NCBI GenBank assembly: GCA_020629095.1
Contig: JAHDDZ010000033.1
Location: 1-7,596 of the forward strand
Source: Candidatus Altimarinota bacterium
GTDB lineage: Bacteria > Patescibacteriota > Gracilibacteria > UBA4473
DNA length: 7,596 bases
Reading direction: 5' to 3'
The notes below the pieces were generated by a model. It ran no database searches and was not told where the DNA came from. It saw only the letters and a list, made by a program, of their open reading frames with translations. This document shows positions 1-7,100 of this stretch, piece by piece (the stretch's first letter is position 1; every line of letters begins with the position of its first letter). A program made the position numbers and the translations under genes.

Positions 1-54
1 CAAATGCGACTCCCTCTCGCCTGAAAGCAAGTATTTCGTTTTATAAAAGACCAC
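1..54 (-). CDS. Possible 5' end of a protein gene, GTG start, running off the left edge
   Basis: On the minus strand a GTG at 54-52 opens a frame of 18 codons that stays open to the window edge, reading (M)VFYKTKYLLSGERESHL. It lies 7 nt downstream of the -10 hexamer of a near-consensus minus-strand promoter, the same start geometry as other genes here. No ATG is available downstream of that promoter inside the window. The fragment is too short to assign to a family, and a second minus-strand frame is also open. The alternative is an untranslated RNA: the stretch AGGGAGTCGC (minus strand) faintly resembles the conserved 5' region of RNase P RNA, but about 25 nt cannot decide this. Function unknown. 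Confidence 0.3.
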   Translation of the reverse strand, partial: MVFYKTKYLLSGERESHL

Positions 55-61
55 TAATTTT

Positions 62-89
62 AATATATGCAAATACTCATTCTTGTCAA
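62..89 (-). promoter_or_regulatory. Sigma70-type promoter reading leftwards
   Basis: The minus strand shows a perfect -35 TTGACA (89-84), a 16-nt spacer and a -10 TATATT (67-62). Transcription would start near position 55 and leave the window. The -35 is the complement of the TTGTCA that can serve ruvC on the other strand, so the two divergent promoters may share one element. Confidence 0.6.
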
Positions 90-111
90 GCAGTAGTAAA
101 TATGATAGGCT
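83..111 (+). promoter_or_regulatory. Candidate ruvC promoter
   Basis: TTGTCA (83-88) is followed after 17 nt by TAGGCT (106-111), a weak -10 that ends exactly 6 nt before the ruvC ATG. A better -10 match, TATGAT (101-106), lies 11 nt before the ATG, but only 12 nt from the TTGTCA and with no good -35 at normal spacing. Either choice gives an mRNA with a leader of 0 to about 5 nt. Which hexamer is used cannot be settled from sequence. Confidence 0.4.
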
Positions 112-117
112 CGTATC

Positions 118-597
118 ATGCGAATTTTGGGAATAGATCCGGGCTACGCGCGTTGCGGATATGCAGTACTGGAAGGCAATGTGGGCACGCCTCATTTGGT
201 GACGGCTGGGGTTATTACGACTGACAAGAGACTTGACTTGCCAGTGCGATTATTTGAAATAAGAAATGATATCACAGCTTTGATAGAGCGATATAAACCA
301 CAAGTTTTAAGTATCGAGGGGTTGCATTTTGTGCAGAGTGTGACAACTGGGCTGAAGGTTGCACAGGTTAGGGGAGTGATCATTTGCGAGGCTGCTGCGG
401 CACAAATGATTATCCGTGAACCTAAACCAACAGCTGTAAAGGCGGCATTTACGGGTGATGGATCAGCTGATAAAACTGCCATGAAGCACATGGTAGAGCA
501 CATGTTTGGAGCTGATAAAAAAGCATTATTAGACGATGCTGCAGACGCTATTGCAGTGGCTTGGTGGGCTATGCAAAATGGGCGCTTTATGGTATAA
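118..597 (+). CDS. ruvC: Crossover junction endodeoxyribonuclease RuvC
   Basis: RuvC is the Mg2+-dependent resolvase that cuts Holliday junctions delivered by the RuvAB branch-migration motor during recombinational repair in the cytoplasm. The 159-residue product has the full RNase H-like signature: ILGIDPGYARCGYAV with D7, the second acidic residue E67 in LSIEGL, the conserved VAQVRGVI segment (81-88), and the C-terminal DAADAIAVA motif carrying D140 and D143. These match D7, E66, D138 and D141 of the 173-residue E. coli enzyme, so the active site looks complete. The start is fixed because an in-frame TAG lies at 106-108 and no other start codon intervenes. No Shine-Dalgarno precedes it. It is the first gene of a packed plus-strand cluster; ruvA and ruvB are not in the window. 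The stop codon TAA (595-597) lies inside the -10 box of the next gene. Confidence 0.96.
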   Translation: MRILGIDPGYARCGYAVLEGNVGTPHLVTAGVITTDKRLDLPVRLFEIRNDITALIERYKPQVLSIEGLHFVQSVTTGLKVAQVRGVIICEAAAAQMIIREPKPTAVKAAFTGDGSADKTAMKHMVEHMFGADKKALLDDAADAIAVAWWAMQNGRFMV

Positions 598-598
598 T
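590..598 (+). promoter_or_regulatory. Extended -10 promoter of the 605-1999 gene, inside the end of ruvC
   Basis: TGGTATAAT is a perfect extended -10 element (TGn plus TATAAT at 593-598). It overlaps the last codons and the TAA stop of ruvC. Exactly 6 nt separate it from the ATG at 605, so the predicted +1 is the A of the start codon, giving a leaderless message. No recognisable -35 lies at normal distance, which extended -10 promoters can dispense with. This element supports 605 over the more upstream ATG at 536. Confidence 0.6.
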
Positions 599-604
599 CA
601 GAGC

Positions 605-1999
605 ATGAGCGAGCCAAGTGAAAATCCATTTCAAGCAGAAGAAACAGCACATAGTGTTGAGGTTTCTGCAGCGGAAGACATGCTTGATGCCTTGCCAGAA
701 GAGGAAGATAGTGGGGATTTTGGATTTATCTTTCGGCGGTTTTTAGCAGGATTCTTGCGTTCATTATTAGTGCTTGGAATGATTCTTTTAGTGGTGTGGT
801 TCATTTGGTCAGGCTCTGAAAAAGGGGCAGTTTTGCCTGCGCAAGTGACGACAGAAACAACTCAAAGTGTATCAGAAAGTGAGGGAATTATGACGAAAGT
901 GAGGAGCTTTTTTCAGCGTGATAAGACAAAGGAAACAGCCGTAATGGTACCTGAAAAGAATGAAATAGAGCCAGTAAAAGGAGAAGAGAAGCTAGGTGTT
1001 TTAGAGCGAATAAAGCAATGGAGAGATAGTAAAAAGAAAGAAAAATCAGCGGCAGAAGCAAATGAAGAATCTGTGCAAAATGATACTCAGACACAGACCA
1101 AAACAGCCCAAGGTGAAGGACAAAATGGTGAAAGGGCGCAGAACCCATTTGTGCCAGAAGGAGTCGCATATGATGATTTATTTGGGCGAAATATGACGGA
1201 GGGATACCGAACCACAATCAGCCGAGGTGTGTATGGGGAAAGCACAAACGTAGATATGTCAACGACTGGGGGAAAGGTGCTGACAGGCCAAGAGTCAGAT
1301 GTCTCAAAATCTGAAGCAGCAGGTGTTGCGCAGCAAAACGGACAAGCAGAAAATACTGAGAAAACCCAAGATACCCTACGCACAGATGCGGCAAACCCTG
1401 TGCAAAATGGGGTTTTTGTACATGAATGGATAGCTGATCAGATTGTGCCAATGGGTCAAGTCATCACAGATGGAGAGCTCGAGGGCTCGGTTGTGCTGCT
1501 GACAGAGCTGGAGCAGCTATTTTCAGAGCCTATGATTCGCTATGTCACCGCAGATACGAACTCAGCTAGGCAGAAAAAAGTAGATGAATTCGAGAGTTTT
1601 TTACAGCAAATGCTGCAAAGAATGGACACAAAAAAGACCATGCTCGCACAAGAATTTGACCAGCTGAGTGCCACAAATGTAAATGAAAAGCAGCGTGCAG
1701 ATGAGACAAAAGCGGCAGTAAATGCCGTGTTAAATGACGCAGAGACTGGCCAAGTTGACGCCCTTTTGCAGAGACACATTGAGTATCGAAATAATGCATA
1801 TACGGCCTCTGCAAGAGCAGATGCACGGCGTGTCGCGGTTGAGCGGTTTATAAAATTTGAACGAGCGATTGTGGCGATCACAGACAACTTGGCGGCGAAC
1901 AAAGAGGCCATTATCGCGGGTGTAAAAGTGCTGCCAACGCAGACAGATCCATTTGAGCGCATTTTGACACCAGAGCAGTGGGAGGCCTTGCGCCAATAG
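605..1999 (+). CDS. Unrecognised single-pass membrane protein with long linker and helical C-terminal domain
   Basis: The 464-residue product fits no family I recognise. An acidic N-terminus (1-39, net strongly negative) is followed by a short basic patch (FRRF, 42-46, and R52) and one hydrophobic segment at about 48-69. The region from about 75 to 265 is low in hydrophobics and rich in E, K, Q, T, S and N, with a mixed-charge stretch (100-155), and is probably disordered. Residues about 270-450 look ordered and mostly helical, with many heptad-like E, K and Q positions (320-435). By the positive-inside rule R44, R45 and R52 place the N-terminus inside and the large C-terminal part outside the membrane. 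I chose the ATG at 605 rather than 536 because it directly follows a perfect extended -10 and avoids overlapping ruvC. It ends in TAG 24 nt before murJ, in the same frame as murJ. The location suggests an envelope role, but no function is claimed. Confidence 0.85.
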   Translation: MSEPSENPFQAEETAHSVEVSAAEDMLDALPEEEDSGDFGFIFRRFLAGFLRSLLVLGMILLVVWFIWSGSEKGAVLPAQVTTETTQSVSESEGIMTKVRSFFQRDKTKETAVMVPEKNEIEPVKGEEKLGVLERIKQWRDSKKKEKSAAEANEESVQNDTQTQTKTAQGEGQNGERAQNPFVPEGVAYDDLFGRNMTEGYRTTISRGVYGESTNVDMSTTGGKVLTGQESDVSKSEAAGVAQQNGQAENTEKTQDTLRTDAANPVQNGVFVHEWIADQIVPMGQVITDGELEGSVVLLTELEQLFSEPMIRYVTADTNSARQKKVDEFESFLQQMLQRMDTKKTMLAQEFDQLSATNVNEKQRADETKAAVNAVLNDAETGQVDALLQRHIEYRNNAYTASARADARRVAVERFIKFERAIVAITDNLAANKEAIIAGVKVLPTQTDPFERILTPEQWEALRQ

Positions 2000-2010
2000 C
2001 ATGATTCGGG

Positions 2011-2016
2011 CATACT
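2011..2016 (+). promoter_or_regulatory. Weak -10-like hexamer before murJ
   Basis: CATACT matches the -10 consensus at 4 of 6 positions and ends 7 nt before the murJ ATG, the spacing seen at the clearer starts in this window. No -35 is evident. It may be fortuitous; murJ could equally be read from the upstream promoters. Confidence 0.22.
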
Positions 2017-2023
2017 TCGGCAG

Positions 2024-3337
2024 ATGCAAATAATCGCCTTTGTTCGTCAGCTGCTCAGCCGTGGAGGGGTTATTTTGGCGGGCGGCGCGGTTATCAGCAA
2101 ACTACTGGGCATGTTCCGCGACCGCACTTTCACAGAGCTTTATGGCTCAGCTGAGGTAACAGATTTAATCTATGCAGCTTTTCGTGTGCCAGATTTTTTC
2201 TATTTTTTACTTATCACTGGTACCATCAGCGCGGTGCTCATTCCTCGAGCCGCAGATGTATCAGCCGATCAGCACGGCGCATATGTCGGTTCATTTTTAA
2301 CCCGCATTTTCATTTGTTTTGGGGGGATATCTCTCATTGGTTTTTTGTTTTCTGGCAACCTAATGCAGCTGTTTGCACCGGGCTTTTCTGAGGCCTCGCA
2401 AACCCAAATGGCATCACTTTCGCGGTTGCTATTTCTCAGCACTTTTCTACATAGTCTCAGTAGCGTTTTCGCTGCTTATTTACAGCTGCGTGAGCGATTT
2501 CTCATAATCGCCATGGCTCCAATTATTTATATGTTGAGTCTCATTTTGGGGCTTCAATTAACCTCTCCTGAGGCCATTTCTTTTGTTGGATATTTTGCCA
2601 TTTTGGGGGCATCTGTGCAGCTCATTTTAACGGGTGGGGCGTACCTGTTTTTAAATAAAAAAGTGTCAATCGGGTGGGCAAGTCCGCCTGGTGCGTGGAT
2701 TGGGTTTTGGAAGGATTTCATTGCGCGTGTGTTTACAGCTGGGGTGGTGCAGCTTATCCATGTGGCAGATCTTATCATCATCAGCTTCTTGTTGGCTGGC
2801 TCATTAACGGCCTTTACATATGGCACGGCGCTGGGGCAGTTACTCTTAACTATTATCGGCATCAGCTTTGCAAATGGGGTTTTTCCAGCGCTTTCTCGTT
2901 CAAAAAATGACCCAGAAAAGCAATCTAAAATAGTGCATAAAACGCTCTTGCTCATATTCCTTTGTACCCTGCCATATGTCGCTGTCAGTCTCATTTGGGC
3001 AGAAGAAATATTGGCATTTATTTATACGCAAAATATCCAAGAGATCATGCCGTGGGCAGCTGGGGTCTACCGCATTACCGTGCTCAGCTTGCCGTTTGCG
3101 TGTGCCATTCCATTGCTCAGCCGGTGGTTTCTGGCAAATGATAACACGCGAATGCCATTGAAGATAAGTACTATTGCAGCAGGGCTGAGCCTCACTTGTG
3201 CGGCACTTTTGGCATTGGTTTTCTTGGCGCCAGAGTGGGCAGTTTTGGGCTTGGGGGTAGGTAATTTTGTGACAAATGTTGCGCTGGCGGTCGGATTGTT
3301 TATGGTGGGGCAAAAGCAATATGCTCGATCAAAATGA
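2024..3337 (+). CDS. murJ: Lipid II flippase MurJ (MviN family), short form
   Basis: MurJ moves the peptidoglycan precursor lipid II across the cytoplasmic membrane. The 437-residue product is an almost continuous series of hydrophobic segments; I count about 12 (near 14-30, 58-75, 90-112, 130-152, 158-178, 186-210, 235-258, 262-288, 306-326, 345-366, 380-402, 404-428). The N-terminus carries the family signature SKLLGMFRDR, then VTD with D47, FRVPDFF and IP at 73-74; LFAPGF lies at 116-121. Aligned by eye with E. coli MurJ (511 aa), R24 corresponds to R32 and D39 to D47. R18 is replaced by K26 and R52 by Y60. The protein is about 75 residues shorter than E. coli MurJ and probably lacks the last two helices. 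The start is the first ATG after an in-frame TAG (1997-1999). The TGA stop overlaps the next start as ATGA, suggesting translational coupling. It could be another MOP-superfamily flippase, but the N-terminal motif favours MurJ. Confidence 0.88.
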   Translation: MQIIAFVRQLLSRGGVILAGGAVISKLLGMFRDRTFTELYGSAEVTDLIYAAFRVPDFFYFLLITGTISAVLIPRAADVSADQHGAYVGSFLTRIFICFGGISLIGFLFSGNLMQLFAPGFSEASQTQMASLSRLLFLSTFLHSLSSVFAAYLQLRERFLIIAMAPIIYMLSLILGLQLTSPEAISFVGYFAILGASVQLILTGGAYLFLNKKVSIGWASPPGAWIGFWKDFIARVFTAGVVQLIHVADLIIISFLLAGSLTAFTYGTALGQLLLTIIGISFANGVFPALSRSKNDPEKQSKIVHKTLLLIFLCTLPYVAVSLIWAEEILAFIYTQNIQEIMPWAAGVYRITVLSLPFACAIPLLSRWFLANDNTRMPLKISTIAAGLSLTCAALLALVFLAPEWAVLGLGVGNFVTNVALAVGLFMVGQKQYARSK

Positions 3338-4191
3338 AGGAAACGATAATTATTAGCCCCACAACACAAAACAAGCGAATAGACTGCGTTTGCGCTGATG
3401 TATTTCCGGCACACAGTCGCAGCGCCTGGTCAAAGTGGGGCACATTTATGTTGAACGAAAAAGCCGTCCCAGGAAAGACAAAAACCAAAAGTGAGCAAAG
3501 GTGGCAAGTGTCCATTAGGGTGCCAGAAAGTGACTGGAAGGATCTTCCGCCGTGGAATGTTCCGCTGAATATATTGCACGACTCAGAAACCTATTTAGTA
3601 GTTGAAAAACCAGTTGGTGTCAGCAGCCACCCAAGCGCATCTGACCCAAGTACCCAGACACTGGTCAATGCGTTGGTGGCGCATTTTGGTGACAAATTGG
3701 CACAAAATGAACTGCGCCCTGGGCTTGCACATCGGCTTGACAAAGACACATCTGGGGCGCTAATTATCGCTAAAACAGATGACACGCTGCGGCATTTTCA
3801 GACCCACTGGAACGAGGTTGAAAAGTATTATCGAGCGACTATTCAGGGTACCCCAAAATCAGAAAAAGGGATTATAGTGGGGGATATTGCGCGGCACCCA
3901 AAAGACCGAAAGAAGATGGCGGTCGTAGCTGATGGAGAGGGAAAAAGCGCCAAAACAGGATATGAAATTGACTGGAGTGAAGGGCAAATAAGTCACTTAA
4001 TTTGCCAGTTGTTTACGGGGCGAACGCACCAAATCAGGGTTCATTTGACAGCGATTGGGCACCCAATTATTGGAGATAAAATCTATGGATCAACGCCAGC
4101 AAAACGCATGATGCTTCACGCAGAGCGGCTTTGTTTTACGTGTCCAGACACACAAGAGCCAATTTCTGTCAGGTGTCCAGCACCGTTTTAG
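3334..4191 (+). CDS. RluA/RluD-family RNA pseudouridine synthase
   Basis: The enzyme isomerises uridine to pseudouridine in structured RNA; RluD acts on 23S rRNA helix 69 and other members act on 23S or tRNA, so the target here is not decided. The 285-residue product has an S4-like N-terminal part (about 12-60, with RIDCVCADVF and a basic KTKTK stretch). The catalytic domain starts near 77 with ILHDSETYLVVEKPVGV. The catalytic motif RPGLAHRLDKDTSG (128-141) contains nucleophile D136. The second motif FTGRTHQIRVHL (227-238) and IGHPIIGDKIYG (241-252) follow, then the LHAERL element (261-266). It is somewhat shorter than E. coli RluD (326 aa), and all expected catalytic motifs are present. It overlaps murJ by 4 nt (ATGA) and has no Shine-Dalgarno, so it is probably translated by coupling. 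Its TAG stop overlaps the stop of the convergent helicase gene. Confidence 0.93.
   Translation: MKETIIISPTTQNKRIDCVCADVFPAHSRSAWSKWGTFMLNEKAVPGKTKTKSEQRWQVSIRVPESDWKDLPPWNVPLNILHDSETYLVVEKPVGVSSHPSASDPSTQTLVNALVAHFGDKLAQNELRPGLAHRLDKDTSGALIIAKTDDTLRHFQTHWNEVEKYYRATIQGTPKSEKGIIVGDIARHPKDRKKMAVVADGEGKSAKTGYEIDWSEGQISHLICQLFTGRTHQIRVHLTAIGHPIIGDKIYGSTPAKRMMLHAERLCFTCPDTQEPISVRCPAPF
4172..4189 (+). terminator. Weak intrinsic-terminator-like hairpin at the end of the plus-strand cluster
   Basis: GGTG (4172-4175) pairs with CACC (4181-4184) across TCCAG, with a further T-G wobble possible, and is followed by GTTTT. The hairpin lies within the last codons of the pseudouridine synthase and the T-run enters its stop codon. 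The stem is short and the T-run only four long, so efficiency is doubtful. It is the only terminator-like element I see near the convergent junction, and there is no matching T-run for the minus strand. Confidence 0.27.
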
Positions 4192-7100
4192 TCATCTCGT
4201 TTTATCAGTTTTGAGCTCATTTCTTTGCGCATATCACACCACAAACAGCTGCTATATCGTGACTCATTTTTGCACTTTTTATCCACAAAAAAGATTCCTT
4301 TTTGTATTCCCTCAATAACCCCCATGACATCTGCTTGAGCCAAATCTATTGCCCCTTTTTCATATTCAATCTCATTCCACTGTACCTGTTTTTCGGCTGT
4401 TTTGGTATTTGGTTTTGTGTGCGCGATGACACCCTTTAGGGCATTTCGACCAAAAATAATCCTATAGATAAGCAGCTGTCGGGCATTGTCTGGGCTCATT
4501 TTTGTGTCGGGCGCGCTAGTTTTAAAATCAATAATTTGTGCACCAGCATCAGTTGTTAAAATCATGTCCGCAGACCCTTTCATTCGTACTCCAGAGACCT
4601 CTCCTTCTAGCTGTTTTTCCAGCTCAAAAGTCCCATTATATCGCCCATCTTGTATGGTCGTTTTTACAAACCATGGCACATTTTCAGCTCCTCGTTTGAG
4701 ATATTTTTGCCACTGTTCGGTCGTAAATGCACTGCGATGGGGCGTCATTTTTGTTTCAAAAACCGTGCGAATCATTTCATCTGTAGGGGATTTTTTTGTC
4801 TTTCGTAATTGCCCAAAAGTCCACTCAAGGGTTTTGTGCACAGCGTCTCCATATGCCAGATTATATCGATCATTTTCTGGCACGCCCATCACATATGAGT
4901 AATAGTACTGCGTTGGACAGTTTATATAGGTGTTGACCGCGCTTGGGCTAAGCCCTTTTTTCGCCAGCAACATTGTCGCTTTTTGGGTGTCAAACATCTC
5001 TGCCTGGGGCACAAATGCTGGCTGCAGCAGTAGTCTTTGGATAGTCTCGAGCGTCTTATGCTGTATTTTGCACTCAGCTATTTGCCCGCCAGAGTCAAGG
5101 AGTTCTTTTGCAAAGGGGCACGAAGACCGCTTGCCAGCCGCATTGTCATATGTCAATGAGAGTCCTTTTTTGGCTCTGGTTACCCCCACATACATCAGCC
5201 GGCGCTTTTCATCTTCAGGGGTTTTTTCAACAGCCCCAGAAACCAAATTTGGCAGGAAGCTAAACTTGTTGAGGTGATTAGTTCTATTCCAGCTTTTTTC
5301 ATCAGAGCCAATGATAAATACATGCTCAAACTCGAGTCCTTTTGCGCCATGCAGGGTTGAGAGCGTGATGCCATTTCCAGTGCCGATCAGTCGCTCGCGC
5401 CGCAACTGCAGCTGGTGCTCAGTCATGGTTTTTAGCTGTTTTATCCACTCTGCAATAGTCCGGTTTTGGTTGCGCTTGGTTGATTCTTGCAAGTGGCTGA
5501 GGAGTGTTTGTAAGCAGTCAAATCGCCATTTTGGGTCATCACTCATAATGATACTCTGGTTCACTTTTGCCTCGGTTAATATCATCCGAAAGGCAACTTC
5601 AGCTTTTTCACTCGCAACGACCTGACTCAGGTGCTCTATTGTCTGTGTGACATGCTCAACCTCTGGCATTTGCTTCAAGGTTTGCCACATAGTTTTTTCA
5701 CTTTTGGTCAGGTCATCATCGCGCCTACGGGCTTCGTTTGCAATTAAAATATCTGGTAAAATGCCATCTGGCAGCCCCCACCAGTCGTGGCAAAGAAGTT
5801 GAAACAACTGTCCATCTGGAATGGTCTGCACGTTTTGTGCGCGGGTCAGGCATTCCAGCAGCTGAATGATCTTTTGTACAAAATTATCACGCAATATATT
5901 CACCTCTTTTTGCAGTTGAAAAGCCCATTCTTTTTGCACAAATATGTGCTGCAAATCCTCACTATATGAGTGCTTTAGGTACAAAACAGCAATCTCATTG
6001 GGGTCAGTTTGGGCCGCTAGCAACTTTTCTATTTGCTCTGTCACCCAGCCAACTTCCTCAGTTTTGCTATTGCACTCAACTACAACTGGCGGCAATGAGC
6101 ACTCAGCAAAAGTTTCATTTTTTGCCACCAAAGCCCCATCATTACTCATGCGGTCTGCATTATTTTTGATGAGCCCCTCGGCGGCATTGAGTATCTGCTG
6201 GCTACTTCTGTAATTCTGCTCTAGACTCACAACTACTGGATTTTCAGCCTCAGCCAAAAAGGTATGGATGTTGGCAACAGAGGCCCCTTGAAACCGATAA
6301 ATTGACTGATCGTCATCGCCCACGGCACAGATGTCTGGCTTAGAAATGCCCTGCATCAGCTGCTGCAAGAGGGCATATTGCGTTCCAGATGTGTCTTGAA
6401 ATTCGTCCACAAACAGCACTTGGTGTTGCTCTTGCAGTTCTGCACGAAAGGCATCATCGGCTTGCATTTCAGCCAAAACCCACTGTTGCATCATTCCAAA
6501 AGTATATATCGACTTGGCCGCAATCACGTCTTCTAGTTGCGAAATAAGTGCTGCACCAGCCAGTAATTTGTCATATTTTGCCCGTTGAGTGTTTTCTTTT
6601 GGCTGCATGTAATCTCCTGCAATATACTGCACTCCACCGTTCTTTGTTGCTTTTTTGTACACCATTTTTGGGTCATTTTTCATTGCAGCAAAATACGCAT
6701 CATACGCCTTTTGAATATCTGCTTTGCTCCAGTTTTCTTGCACCATAACACTGTGCAAATGCACCAAATGCGGTGCATATAAATCTTTACTTTCCTTAAA
6801 AAGCAAGTGTCCAGCCGGTAGCTTCTGCAATATCTTTTCTGCCATTTCTAGCATTTCTAGTTCAGTTACTACATCGCCGTCTCTGGCATTAAACCTTTCT
6901 GGATGAGCATCAATAATGTTTTTGCACCAGCTGTGAAATGTATGTATTTGTACTCGCCATGCGTCAGTTGAAATCACCCGCGAAAGCCGCTCTCGCATTG
7001 CTTTTACGCCCGCATTTGTATAGGTCAAACAGAGGATGTTCTCTGGCTCGGCATATCCCTCAGCCAGCATGTGTGCAATGCGCGTAGCGACCAATTGGGT

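Noticed and set aside
536..604. Upstream ATG at 536 as start of the 605-1999 gene (23 extra residues)
   Set aside because: It would overlap ruvC by 62 nt in another frame, adds no recognisable sequence, and the ATG at 605 is marked by a perfect extended -10 at leaderless spacing.
192..650. Minus-strand open frame of 152 codons opposite ruvC
   Set aside because: It lies antisense to a gene with intact catalytic motifs, resembles no family, and its codons mirror the ruvC reading frame.
1964..1969. TTGACA near the end of the membrane-protein gene as a -35 for murJ
   Set aside because: No -10-like hexamer lies 16-18 nt downstream; the sequence is explained by the codons for ILTPEQ.
1540..2013. 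Minus-strand open frame of 157 codons opposite the membrane-protein gene
   Set aside because: Serine-, cysteine- and alanine-rich product typical of a shadow frame, with no promoter or start signal.
2554..2994. Minus-strand open frame of 146 codons opposite murJ
   Set aside because: Antisense to the conserved transmembrane core of MurJ; no family resemblance and no start signal.
3335..3349. TGA as a sense codon (code 25), with murJ extended to the TAA four codons later
   Set aside because: No in-frame TGA occurs inside any of the five long genes, including one of 1008 codons, which would be very unlikely if TGA were a glycine codon.
4486..4902. Plus-strand open frame of 138 codons opposite the helicase nuclease domain
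   Set aside because: Antisense to the PD-(D/E)XK motifs of the helicase-nuclease; low-complexity serine/valine/phenylalanine composition typical of shadow frames.
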